Positions 1 through 12,840 of a DNA stretch of 64,000 nucleotides are shown piece after piece. The DNA lies in contig LUCM01005137.1 in assembly GCA_008360955.1 (NCBI GenBank), forward strand, positions 318,340 to 382,339, in the 5' to 3' direction. Both the position numbers and the translations under genes were made by a program. The notes beneath the pieces are model-generated. The model saw only the letters and a list, made by a program, of their open reading frames with translations. It was not told the DNA's origin and did not search any database. The first letter of the stretch is position 1, and each line of letters begins with the position of its first letter. This DNA is from Fasciolopsis buskii. Its lineage: Eukaryota; Platyhelminthes; Trematoda; Plagiorchiida; Fasciolidae.

Positions 1-3000
1 AGGTTCGGACTTCAACAACGTGAGTTCCACTCCTGCAGTCATCGGTCGCATCCACGTTCATCGTCCCTCTAGAGGCCGCAGTTTCCTTTCTGAAGCGCTC
101 CATTTAGTCCCATGATAAACCAGAAGTAAATGGGTAAGCATACCATTGATAAGAGTACAATAGAATACCGGTTGTTTTGGTAAATACTAAAGCTTTTCAA
201 ATAATTGATTTCAATTCGCCGTAAGGCGCGTATTAAAAGGCAATAGCGATCTATTTATGCGTAAACTTTCTTAAAATGTCGAACTAAATTTAAACAAGGG
301 GATCAGTGGAAAGCTTTTGGGGAACACAGTGGTGATGAATGTCATCAGAAATGCGAAGCACACAAATTCTCGAACTGTCCAGGTTATTATCTTACCGGAC
401 ACTTGTGACGAAAGTCCCTATTGAGTGTTAGATTTATGATGAGAATTAGGCCATTTTCTTATCACCTAGGAAACCGTCCAAGTTATCCACTTTTATGGTT
501 TGTAAAGCGAGGAGTATTTGTGTTTGATCTTTGCCCACGATATTCGTGAAGACATGCTCGTTTTCACACAGACTTGACGTTTGTTGGTAAATGTTATGGG
601 AGGGGCAGAAATGAATTCCTGTTCTCAATATACCATTCTATAGGTAAACCCTTAAATAACTTGATACTGTTTGGAATTGCGTCATGTTATCAGAACGGAT
701 ATATGGCACATAGTCTCATGTGCTCGGTCGTTTTACTATGAAACAGAATCATTCATTCGATCTACATTTTCAATCATTGGTGAGCACAAAAAGAAACAGA
801 AATGCCACAGTTTAATAGCAAAGCGATTAGAAGGGGGAAGGCCTTCTAGTGAGTATACTTCAAACCATGAAGGAATTACACGTAGTTTTTCCAACTTCGG
901 CTTGGACAGAATTTGGGGACCTGGGTTACGTTGTTCTGAAAACGGGAGTAAATCCCTGAACTTCGGAGTGCGAATTTAGAACTTTTGTCCGACTCGCTTG
1001 TCATCACGAATGAAGGTGAAGAACTATAAATTCAAATTGTTTTCATAGCAGCCAGAGTAGAATATGAGAGAAAATTAAAGGAACAACGGAAACACTCGGA
1101 TTCCATTTCGTCAAAACTAACCTAGGGTGCAGATTTAGTCTCCGTTAACTAGTTAAACTGCTTGGGAGGGCAAGAGTGGAAGGCGTTTTTAATCAAACTC
1201 CCAGACCCGAAAAATGTACACATAAACGATCAAGCAAATCACTTAGGGAAGTCCAACGAAATTACCTAGGAGGATTGAGAGTATCTGAACAAATTTGGCC
1301 AAAGGAAACGACATGTCTAGAAGGTAAATGTGCTAGGGAATAAAGCGAAGAATGAAAACTATTTGAGGCCTATCTTTGAAATTTGTACTTTCCTGCACCA
1401 TTCACTGGCATAGTGATTGCAAAGCTCCAGGAACCAGTTGCCTTCTGCACGATTTGCAATTCATGTTAAATAATCAAGCTTAATTTAAATTTAGTTCACC
1501 GTTAACGGTATGGAGTGGCCACGGTTTCTTCACTTGGTCCACTGTTAGCCAATGTCTGAACAACAAACATCTCATGTCTACTTGATTCTCCATTCTGAAA
1601 GTGCCAAATGCTTAGTATATACGGATGTCACATCACAAAGGAATGTTTCGAACTGGATAATATTCTTAATTGTCCCACTTAACTGTAGAGAAGTCCCTTA
1701 CATACTCAGATCGGAGTGTAGGAAATCCAAGTTTTTTGCTTTTCAGTCATCTAATCGGAATTAACTAAGTACCTGAGAAGCAGAGAAAAGCAGCACGAAC
1801 AAAGGATACAGTCAAAACAAAACTCCAGATCGTGGACAAGCATTTAGTCGAAAACCTTTACCCAGTTAGTTCGAGTTATCAGATGATGACAATGGAAATT
1901 AGGCCAGTGTACCACTTATGACATTTAAATGTAACACTGGTCAAGTTCACGCAGAGAAGAGGTAAAACTTGTTTGGCAGCTAAGATTCGAGTCCTATTTA
2001 CATCTCGACCAGTGTTGTCATTACGCTTGGGGAACGAAGTTCAGTATTTTGCTGACCTATCTTGTGCGTATTCATCTGTTCTAGTGGGATAGCACGAACA
2101 TCAACCTCACGACAGGGCGCTTGTAAGAGCCCACCTGTGACCACGACCCTACATGGCTAAGCAGTGGAACGACCGAGTACCGCCGCAGCACAGATTACTC
2201 ACACTGTGAAAGTGGCAGATGCTCCCTGTGCTATGTGTGACGTCCGGAGTCAGCAGCTTAGGTGGGTCAACCGTTGTCTTTAGAACGGAGGAATCGGTAG
2301 TGATTCGCCTACATACATCCTTCTCTGCGCTTGAAAATGGTCTGTGGTCTGTGGTCTGACTCAATAACTAACACGAGTACATGAAAATTATCCGCCAAGC
2401 AGATTAGAAAACTTAACTGCGAACAGACTTGTTTTTGGTGTTGCAAAATTAGTCAAATATGGAACTTTTCATGGGCACCGGCCGATTGGTGGTAGAAAAA
2501 AATAGTGGCAAAATAAAACAACTGATAATCTAAATGATGTCTAACATACTGATATGATTGGTCACCATAGAAAACCAACTGATTTTGTAATCTGTCAAGC
2601 AATTATCTGGAGAATGCCATCTAAGAACATTTTGTGGACCGCCTGTAGTTAAATTTGGCTCTTATTTTGGTTGTGCCGTATTAAAATCAACGTCGCTAGT
2701 CAGTGAAAGCTGTGTAATTAGAAGTCTTCATTATTTGAAAAAGAGACTACTGACCATAAGATGCTGACCTAATGAACTGAAAAGTTGACTTGAAGAGTAG
2801 ACTAGATCTTGTTAAAAAACGATGCAACATGTCACCGAAGGTAGGCAGTTCAGATGGATCACAACACATACCATGAACAATAGTAATCAGAATATCGTAC
2901 CAGGTGCTTAGCGAAAGCACATTATCGGTCAATAACTCGGACTAACACTGTCATTAACACAAAATGTTAATAGTACAGGTGAATTTTACAAACATAAATA

Positions 3001-4948
3001 AAGGGGTTTCTATTCAAACTGTGCGTTGTTTGTTGACAGTCGGAAATCATGCGTTAGGGGTGCAAATCAGAAGAATCCCTCGATGAAAGGGGAGTGCCGT
3101 CTAATGGGCGATGTATTTTTAATGCTGTCTCGGGTAAAGCGGTAGGCAGCCGTAATAATAATAAAGCTACTAGTAATATTAATAAGAGCCGGGCATGTTT
3201 AAGCATACTTGTCCATCACCTAAATCCCCATGTTTTTTTCTGTGATGCAGCGATCAGTTTGTTACTTTGTATGGAATATGAAGGTGGTCGCACTTTTAAA
3301 TTAAACCCTTTGAAATACAGTCCTTTACTGGTTACGGAATTCTTTTCACTTAGCATGAGATAAAACTTAGTGGAATGAATGCCTTGGAGCCTGTTCATTG
3401 CAAGTCCGAGTCCCTGAATCGAAATGCAATACCAGGAACATAAAGCTTTCAAAAACTTTCAGATGTAGACCAAACCATTGATATCGGTTGATTTCAGTTC
3501 GTATAAGTCTCAGTCGGCAGACTTAATCGGCTTTCTTAGGTGGTCTAGATTCTAGTTCGGTTCCTTTCCAAACCACTTAATCAGACAACAATAACCAGTC
3601 GGCCTCCATTCCATTCAGTCATCATAATCCAGCCATGTACCAGTTGATTCAGGTCAGAGTTACCTGGTTAACCGCCTGCAGTCTCGCATTCATCTTCATT
3701 TCGAGAGATACCATGGATCGCCGCTTATATCAAGACGAGCCCTTGGCGATTTTTAACCTTTTCCTCGAGTTGCTAAAAATAAATGGTTTCAGCAATTCTT
3801 TCAGTCTTAGGATCAATCAGAACCCTGATCACCTAGTCGGCCAACTAGTCCCGTCAGTATTTGTCACCATTACCTGATTTCTGGACGTCGGACTACCCGA
3901 AAATTATTTCATTAGCTGCTGTCTAAACTATTTCTCACATTTGTGTGTAAAATCCGGTGGATTGACATTTTAAGCGTCTAGGTCGTCATTCCTTAGCTAA
4001 CTGCTTACGCAATCAGTAGTGAAGGAAAAAGCCAACAAAAACACAAAATGAACCTCATTTCAATATGAAGTAAAACATGCAGTAAATTTCCATCCCTGCT
4101 AAATCGCCTCGAATTCATTGTGGAATCCTGAGGCATAAGCTAAACAGCAGACTGAAAACTTAAGCCAAATGAGGGTCGCTTAAATCTCACTAAACTCCAT
4201 AATGCATCGGTCATCGTGTAGGATAATCAGTGCCGCGCTACCCGCTGCTTCGAACAGAGTGGGTAGTGGTAAGTATACGCCTGCTCCGAGTTTCCGTGCT
4301 GGGTTAACACCCCACGGCCTTGTATGTGAGACTTTGAACCAAAGACAACAGTTTGGGGTCCCAGAGAATGACTTCATCTGCGCTGTGGGCAGCGGACCAC
4401 TCGAATACTTCCAGCATCCATTCTTCTGGGAACCCTTCTAATTTCCGTTTTTCCGAGGCAGGGGCCACTGAAGTTGACACGAAGAATCGCGTCTCGATGG
4501 GTTTATCTGCAGCAGCATTAAGGATTGGAGAAGAAAGAGTTCACCAGGCTTAGTGAAACCGAAAAATTTTACTTCATTTGGGTGCCTTCAATAGATAGAA
4601 CTCTTAAAATTTTCTAAAAAGACATACACTGCCTTCGAAGCGTGCATACGGGAACTCACTTCAGTTTTCATTATCAGTGACCCAGATGCAACCTTATACC
4701 CTCATTTAACTCTTCGCCTACCCCGTTGTACGAATTCAAGCCGTCGTGGTCAGGCTGCTTTTGGGATCGTTTTGAACATTCGAGCGACGTGCAATGTTAG
4801 ACTGGATTCCAGTCAACAACCATTATTGTGCAATTTGGTTGGACCTGTGAATGGCACTCGATTTAACCGTCGTTATTTGAGTGTCGAATTCGTGTCGGTT
4901 TGTACTCACTGTATTTTCACTTCGCGACAAAAATAACAACATAAGCAC
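1..4948. other. no recognisable gene
   Basis: Only short open frames with mixed start codons and no family resemblance. Overlapping frames on both strands at about 4180-4553 stay open longer than their surroundings and are relatively GC-rich. They may be a decayed repeat, but I could not identify a family. Confidence 0.5.
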
Positions 4949-5960
4949 ATGCTTCTGTTTCCCTGATCTACAAGCGGGGTTCGATTCAGTCGATCGTGCG
5001 ATTCTTTGGCACTGCGTCTCATTGAAGAAAGAAATTCAGTTCACGTAGCTGATCTCTGAATGCAAACAGCAGAAACCGAATTCGAACTTCGGCAGTCATC
5101 CAACCCTAGTTCAACACGAGAAGTGATTTTCGTTAGTTTCCCCTCTCAAATTTGCTTCTCAATTTTGCCGTTGAGATGGTCATGGAGATTGTGACATCCG
5201 CATGTGAGAATAATGGCATTGTTATTTTTTCAGACAGGAACGTGTCTAACTTGGATTGTGTGGACGATGTTGTGCTACTGAACGAAGATTCAAGTAAGTG
5301 GCAAGTATTCCTCGATCGTCTGAATGATAGTGTACGTATGTTCAGGATGCACTTCGCACCTTTGAAGTGTAAAATGCTATCTCAGGACTGGGTCGGATCA
5401 AAGCCGAACCTTATTGTTTCCGCGGAATAGTTGGGTGAAGTAGAGATACTTAGTTAACTGAATGGTTGTATCTCATCCGTTAGTCGTATATTGGATAAAG
5501 TGACTTCCCGCATACAGGAGGTCCGATTGGTATTTGCTAATTTGACCCTTCTATGATAGCGGCGTAAAATCCGGTTATCGACCAACCGTCGCGTGTACAC
5601 AGCCGCAGTGAAGTCAGTATTGCAATGCGGTTCCGAAACATGATCGTTGAGAGCTGAAAATATGCAAAGACTGTTGGCGTTTGAATGCCGTTGCTTTCGT
5701 AGTATTGGCAGAACACGGTGGCAGAATTTTATTAGTAAATCGGAAGTTAGGTGTAATGTGCTAGGCCCTAGTGTTCAGTCTTTAAGAACGGACACTAAAC
5801 CAGAACAGGTTGAGATAGTTAGAACAAGTTTCGCGCATCCCCACAAAACGTCAGCCTCGTTTTTCTCTGTTCTTTGGGCAGATAATGCTTGGAGAATGGT
5901 TTGTAGTGGCCGTTCGATGATACGGCCGAAATGCATGAGTGCTGGGTCGTGTAGATGCAT
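4949..5960 (+). pseudogene. decayed LINE reverse transcriptase (RT palm to C-terminus)
   Basis: Starts with the RT motif A form FPDLQAGFDSVDRAILWHC, typical of RTE/CR1-type LINEs in flukes. The catalytic FADD/YADD box follows as CVDDVVLL at 5257-5268, then MHFAPLKCKMLSQDWVGSKP, a strongly conserved block after the palm. The C-terminal part has MQRLLAFECRCFRSIGRTRW, the usual sequence after the SETW motif. In-frame stops and frameshifts (for example near 5045, 5430 and 5640) make it a pseudogene. The 5' endonuclease half is not seen here. Assignment is by recall of the family, not by a search. Confidence 0.8.
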
Positions 5961-8900
5961 CTAGACCAGCCATCATAATTTGTCAAGTATTTGGCGAAAT
6001 AACTGTTGAATTTTCCGATGCGTAATAAGTGAATGTTACCTTCAACAGTCGTGTGAAACTGCGGTCAGAATTGGATTTCTGCCAAATGCGATTGTTTCTT
6101 GCTGCGCGTAGGTCAACCATGATGGGGCCCAATTCACACTAGCGGTGATAAGTGGCGACAGTAACATCAACTTTTTGAGGTTCGCATAAAACCGAACTGA
6201 AATTCGCAGTGTCGTATGATTTTCGAGGCCAAATTTACTCTGAATTGGACGAAGGTTTATGGAAAACATTATGATTCTTTGTATCCAAAAGCCACTCCAA
6301 ACAAACTAACTTTTTGGCCTTTTCGAAGCGGATATTATTCACAAATTATGACAAGGTATATGGAAGTTTAAAATTCAACCGTGTGCACTTAAAAATGTTA
6401 TTTATTCATATATTGTCATCTTAAGGAAATAGGTGCTTCAAAATGGTTTTCTTTACTTCAGAAAACGGATAATGATAACCAACGAATGTGTTCGATATCT
6501 CCGAAAATCAACGGTCAGGTTTCTTGCACCGACGAAATCAGTTAGCAGAAGTGTTCCGGTCACAAAAATTGACCCTGCCTGTGAACTTGAATCGATTCGT
6601 GATGTTGCAAAATGCAGGATCCCGCGTATCTCTGGAGTGGCCTATTTATGTGCTTAAATTCTTACTGCACAATGTCCACGCGGGCTAGCTGGCTGAATCG
6701 ACTGGAATAGACAATTTGTCAACCCCCGCTGTTCACATTTACATTCCATTGTGCATGGATCGCTCCTTCTCGCACGTGCCAGTGTGGCCGCAGTCGTTTG
6801 CGCGTGTGGTACTGGACACGGGTCTTATTTATCCCCAAACAGCTGAACCTGACTGTAGTTACGCTTTAGTGACATTCACTGCATTTGCGATCACTTATAC
6901 CTGGCAGTTGGCTTTCCTTTATCGTCTCGGGCTAATGAATTCTTTACTACACGACAAGTCTTATTCTGCATTTGGACCAGATGCAAATTAAATGTATCAA
7001 CGGCCAGATTCTCCTCACTTTAGTTATGCAATTATGAGTGCGAAAATCAAATTAAAATTCACTAAAACGATAGCAAATGGTGTTGTAAATGTTTACCCAC
7101 TTGTATTCGCATGCTTGCTGTCGCAGCGTCCAGCTACTGATTGAATTTTTGCCAGCATTTCATGAAAAGATTTTATATTCCTGAGGAAAATCAGCGTAAA
7201 CGACTGTATTCTCTATGAACAGTAACATCCCTAATTTTACTTCAAAGGTGATAGCCAGGACGAGCCTTAAAACACGGTCATTTAGTACGGATTCATCAGC
7301 AGTGCATGTTCACGTCGTTTCATTTGCCCGTCAATTTCGGTCGGGGTCTACGATAAGGCCGCAAGTACTTCAAACTAACTGGATTGGCTGTGAGCATCTT
7401 GTTCCGTGAAACACTAAAGTTACCTCGACATTCATCGTTTACAAGCATCTTGCTTATTCTTCTTTGGGAATCCCTCTCAAGATTATATTTCTCAGCACTC
7501 TGTTCAGCGAGTAAACCAGATTCGTTTCCGTTCTCAAGATTTCTGGAGGGCTGAGCTCAACTGCCCTTTGGGTAAAGTATTTTCACCATTGCTTTTTTAA
7601 ATGCGCTTACTTTACTGTTGACAAGACAATGCAAATTATCTACAGAAAGCGTCCTACTCAATTTCAGGGCACCAACTGTGCAAGATAATCTGATGTAGGG
7701 AAGTCAAACAGCCGAACTAAAAATCGAAACTCTCTGATTTTGACCGCTTGATGACAGTCATTCTCATTGCAGTATCGCAAGTTTAACTGTAGCACGAGGC
7801 TATATGTGATTCGAATCTAAGAAGGGTAACAATAACTGATTAAATGGTTAGAATTTACGCCCATGTTATTTCTAGCTTCCGAAACAAAGTAAGCAAAGCC
7901 CTTCGTAGGATTAAGCGCAAAGGTTCTGAGATTCTTACAACACTTTTCTGAATATTGACTACGCGCTTGTTCGAGAAATTGCGTACTATATTAAATGCAG
8001 TTAGCATGGCCTGTTATTAACTTGTCTCGAGTTTTATTCCGAGAATTTTACTACGGTCGATTTAAAGGACCTTGGGCCGACATTTATTGAGTGTTTCGGC
8101 TTGTCATTTTCACTTATTCGCCATCAAATCACGTAGTTCTCTATTTTTGGCCTAGCAGATCTGAATACTTTGTGAGACCGTTGCCCCTGCATAAGCGTAA
8201 AAAGAAAGCAATGGATTTAACCCCTTTGGTAATTGCTCCGTTTATTTATTAGTCTCATGCTATTCAATAAGTCTTGTCTGTTGCTCACACAACACTGGAA
8301 TGAAAATTTTTCTCTGGTAATTTTGTATCACATTGATTGAGACTAGAATTTGTGAGATGCCTGTGGCACCAGTTTCGATACCACAACATTTTGGATTGTT
8401 TTACAGCACGTAAATTATGTGGTACACAAGCAGGCTAAAACTGCACTAGAAGCACATTAGTTTCTGTCATCTCATGTACTATACAGTATACTTTAAAACA
8501 ACAGGTTTGATTCACCTGCACGAAATTAATCAGTTCAAGTAGCCCCAAATAGCATGCAAAAATATTTTGCCTAGCTGTTAGGTTTAACAGTATTTTTAAA
8601 ATTTTCGGTCGGTCAACTACAGGCCCCACAGTTTTTTGTTCCCAATAAATATAGCTCAAAATTTTGCATGTTAAGGCGAACGTTTTCGGTCTTGAAAAAT
8701 TCGTAACAAGAACATATTTATGGAACTGATTTCACAGGTTGCCGAGAACAAATTACAACGCACTAGGAAAATTTTATTCCATCACTGGCTAACGGTGATC
8801 GCTTCCAAGTTCAATGGGGTTTTAGTGTAAATATTGAAAAACGAAAATGTATAGTTAGGTTAAGTATTGCATTCTCTGAAACAGCCACCTGTCGGTATGA

Positions 8901-9792
8901 GCAAAATCTGGTGTCTCTATGCCGATTATTCGGCACGAGATGAGATTGGAATGTCCCAAACTTCATCACGCATATATGTATGATTTTAAATTCTTTGACG
9001 TTTTGATGTTGATGCTCTCGCTGGGTAATTTCTTTGACATCACAAGTTAACATGCTTTTTGCAGTTGGATGTTCTGATTTTGGCGGATAGCTGAAAGTAA
9101 TCCAAATCCTATCCGCTTCTCACAGTCGACAATCTCATTCGCTTCTCTGTCCGCCGCCAGGAGTAGTTTATCTTTTTTGTGGCAAAACGAACTCCGCTGG
9201 GGCAAAGTAGTTTTACTCACGAAGGTTTGTTTGATCTTCTCAGATCTGTGAATTAATTAATTCGCGTGGATTTGCCTCGGTAGGATGAGAGACTTTTAAA
9301 AGCAACATTTTTTTGAATTTTAAGGTTGAATTTTTACACATTATAATTAATATCCAGTGGGGCTCAGCCAAGATTTAACTTTGATTTACCTGGGACTGAC
9401 ACAGAATATCGACGAGAAGTAATGGACAACTTACCACATTTTATCTTATCAGGATGACAGAAATTTCGTACTTCCAATTTGTCGGTCTATTCAGCTTCCT
9501 CTCTAAGTCACTTTCGCTGGAAACGAAAGTGAAAACAGCAAAAAGCAAATGAGAACTCCACCAAACTTTGCAAGCACTTAGTAGCCTGAAGCATCTGGCA
9601 TTATTTTTAATTTTAGGCTGTACTATTTCCACTCCACGAACAGTCACTCGTCCATGATGTTCTTTATTCCGTCAGTAGAGAAGCACGAGATCACTGAGCA
9701 CAGCAATGTAATTCATAGTAAGAGTGATGTTAATCGCTGAATTATTGGGCTTCCATTATTGGTTTTCCTGTCTTTTAATAAACTTGAAAGAT
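5961..9792. other. no recognisable gene
   Basis: Short open frames only (for example 6433-6657 and 6716-6991), none with family resemblance, splice signals or conserved motifs that I can defend. Confidence 0.5.
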
Positions 9793-9813
9793 TATATATA
9801 TATATATATATAT
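9793..9813. repeat. (TA)n microsatellite
   Basis: About ten uninterrupted TA units. Confidence 0.95.
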
Positions 9814-10646
9814 CTTTCCGTTACATGAGATTATTTTGACATGTGAAACTGATCGCTTTGAACTTATGTTTTAGAACTAAGTAGTGTCATCAGGCGATAA
9901 GCAATCTTAATTTTTTCGTTATCTTGATCCAGGAATGCATGCAAAATCTCTTTAGAATTGTGGCATCCGCACATAAATGTCGTGTGTACAATCCGCCGCC
10001 AAAGATTGCCTTTGAAAGCCTTCACTCGGGCTACTTGAATTAGGGGAAGCAATTTACTTTGCCCTAAATATGTGTCCGTGTTAACCTGACGTGGGAATAA
10101 CTTGTCTTTCTATAGGTTGGCCGTCCAGTTAGTGGGTAGATAATCGTCATTGTGTGAAAATCAGCAACATCGATCGAACAGGCAATCGCTAGCTGACACC
10201 CCTCTTAGACTAGGTCGAATCCAGGTTATTTAATAACATTCTGAAGCAGAAAGAAGACTTGCTGCTAGGTGGTCACTTTCCTGATTACTGTTTTCGACCG
10301 CAAGCGCAAAAGAATCTGACATTTATAAGACATTCTTAGCAAGAATAGTCTGTTGAAAAGAAAAATTTGAGCAACAAAAGTTCACAACATTCCAACCAGG
10401 AAATATCGGTCAACTTCATGGCAGATTAGTGCGTTAGGTCAGTATCTTTTGTGTGAATAAAAGTGGATTATAGAACTAATAAATAACGCTTCACTGATTG
10501 CTAGTTGTTTCGATATGAAGCTGTGTAATAAAGGCTTGAGAGGAAACGGGGTCAGCGTTGTGTTGGATCCATTATGGGCCTCGCTGCTGACTAACCTTGA
10601 CTCCGGTTTTGATTTCCGCTAGGAAAATCTTGCGTTAATAACTTAA
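9814..10646. other. no recognisable gene
   Basis: Possible 3' part of the Penelope-like element next to it (minus strand), where a GIY-YIG endonuclease would be expected. I could not recognise one. Confidence 0.35.
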
Positions 10647-12521
10647 TTAGCCGCTTCGTAATGCATTCAGACATCCACTGTGAGAGCCGTCAGTTTGTTC
10701 TGCCGATGTATCTGTCGTCGCAACTGAATGTGAACTGGTAAACGCCTTGTGAAACGGAATTGGCCGAACGGCTGACTTGCGGCTTTCCAAGCTCATTTTC
10801 CGAATGCATCTTAAAAGTTTAAATTGCGCTGACCTGAGTGCGCAACGCGTTTCCTTCATAATGTGGTTACCCTTATAGGCCAGTCTAAGCAAACTAATCA
10901 CACTTCGATACTCCAAACACCGGATCATTTCTGGACCCATTTCGTTTGTATATGTCGATGAATCTTTTGGGATAATAATGTTTCATTGTTTTCAAAAGAA
11001 ACTTTTCTTCTTCTTACAACCTATCTCAAATGAAGATTTTTTGTTTTGATGGCAGAACGTTTTCACCAAACCTCGTTCGCTGACTATTAGAGTAGGGCGT
11101 CCAAATTTAAGTATTGTCCGCACCCTGTCGCCCTCTTAAGGACAAACCGCTGTCTGAACACGTCACGCGTTTGAGGTCTAAATGACAAAGGACTATTCAG
11201 CTCTTCCTTATAGGAAACAGATTTTTGTGTGGAAGTATCTAAAACAGTTGGGTTCAGTGAAAATTAGAATATCATCAACCTAACGTCAGTATAGTAACGT
11301 TTGCGAAGCATTATTAGGCTTGCATTACTGAAACGTGAATAAAAATACGTCATTCAAAATTGGGCTTAATGGACTGGCCAGTGCTGCACCATCTATTTGG
11401 AAGTTTGAGGTATATTCAGTATTAAAACACACATTATATGCGGAAATAGTATTGTCCCTGAGATAGTCAAACTCTATGGGAAGATAAAAATCAGACAGAA
11501 GAATCAAATCACACAAGACTATACCTAATTATAATGGAACGCAATTGTAACTAGTGAGTTCGCGTCAATGGAGTAAACCTTTTGGGTAGTGATTTGAAGG
11601 CTTCCCAATGTTTTCATATTTTTGAATGAATATTTTGTTCAATGAAGCAACATCATCTCGCGAATTCGGTTCTAGACTTCCACCAATCAACGTGCTAGTT
11701 TGTAGTGGGTCGTTTAGCATGGTTAAGATAGGTCTAAGTGGGATTCCATTTTTATGGGTCTTGGGGACACTCGCACATAAGGAGTTTCGGTGCCTTTTAT
11801 CAGTGTTGCATTATCAAAAGTAACCATTTAGTAGAAGAATCTGCAGCTTCCAGGTAAGTAGGTCTTCAGTAATACTGATGCTGTCAGGTACAATGCATAC
11901 TTTGAATTTCGCAGAATCCGTCAGCATTTGGTTAATTTTTATCAACCATAAATACTACAGCCGTTGAGAGCTAAATACAATTATTTTTCGTCTTGATTTT
12001 TTTATAAAACACTGCTCTAGTAAAAGTCAGACAGTGGTTGCTTCAAACGGTTTTATTAATCGGGGTCAATTTATCTTCGATTAGTGACAACGCAGTCCAT
12101 ACCCAACGTGAAATACATCTTTTATACCTACCGAATTGTCTGATTCAACCGCATGATCGCTATCAGGCGTGGGATCTTATATCGGCTTTGGTACCAACTT
12201 TGTTAAAGCTCTTTAGGGTACATAGAACTGCGTCTCATTGGTCCTTAAACGCAAGTCTCTGAATCAATTCTAATGAGCTAATGAAGAATCACTGTTGATG
12301 TGTTAATGGAGTCAGTCTGATAATAGGTTTGATCTTGAACTGAAATCCGATGGTAGTTGAGTTAACATTAAAATATCACGAACATTCGTGTCGAAAACCC
12401 GTAGTAATAAAACCCAACTGGCATTTTCCCCTGCAAAGACATTCATCAAAATCTCTTGATTTTCCTTAGATAGAACTTTTTCATTAGTTTTTGAAATCTT
12501 GAAATCTCGCAATCCGTTCAC
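10647..12521 (-). pseudogene. decayed Penelope-like element, reverse transcriptase
   Basis: Read on the minus strand, 11780-11650 gives VPKTHKNGIPLRPILTMLND, the hallmark LPK.HK.G.PLRPI motif of Penelope-like RTs. At 11325-11516 follows FQIDGAALASPLSPILNDVF (family form QIDGVAMGSPLSPVLA). The catalytic box follows as VDDILIF at about 11260-11280. Its Tyr codon is a TAG stop, and an extra TGA lies two codons earlier. The segment 10647-10940 may be the decayed thumb, but that part is weak. Stops and frameshifts throughout indicate a dead copy. No intact GIY-YIG domain was found. Confidence 0.8.
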
Positions 12522-12784
12522 TCTCTTGGAGCATGGGAATTTCAGTCAAGAAGTGATCAAATTCCTGGACAGCGTTGAACTTTCTCATAGTAGCACATGT
12601 AACGACATTGATCGATTTCAAAGTCAGATGCACTTTAGAATGGTAGCCGAGCATTTATGAAGTGAAATATCAAATGTACTTGACCGTGGCAATTAGGTAT
12701 CAATAATCTAACAGCGTGAAACTCAGAGCAACAAGCCAACTCCGGAGCTCCCGTTATACTGATTCCATCTGGTGACTCATTCGA

Positions 12785-12840
12785 GGCTTGCCAATATTGT
12801 GCGGACTTGTTTCGACCCCACAGGGGTTTGTTCCTGAGAA
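12785..12840 (-). ncRNA. hammerhead-like motif 5' of the Penelope-like element (candidate)
   Basis: On the minus strand, CTCAGGAACAA is followed by a perfect short hairpin ACCCCTGTGGGGT, then CGAAAC, then AAGTC. This order is that of a minimal type I hammerhead: a CUGAUGA-like box (5 of 7 matches), stem II, GAAAC, a very short stem III and a GUC cleavage site. Penelope-like elements are known to carry hammerheads in their flanking repeats, and this one lies just upstream of the RT on the same strand. The core box has two changed bases and stem I pairing is poor, so any activity is doubtful. Confidence 0.3.
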
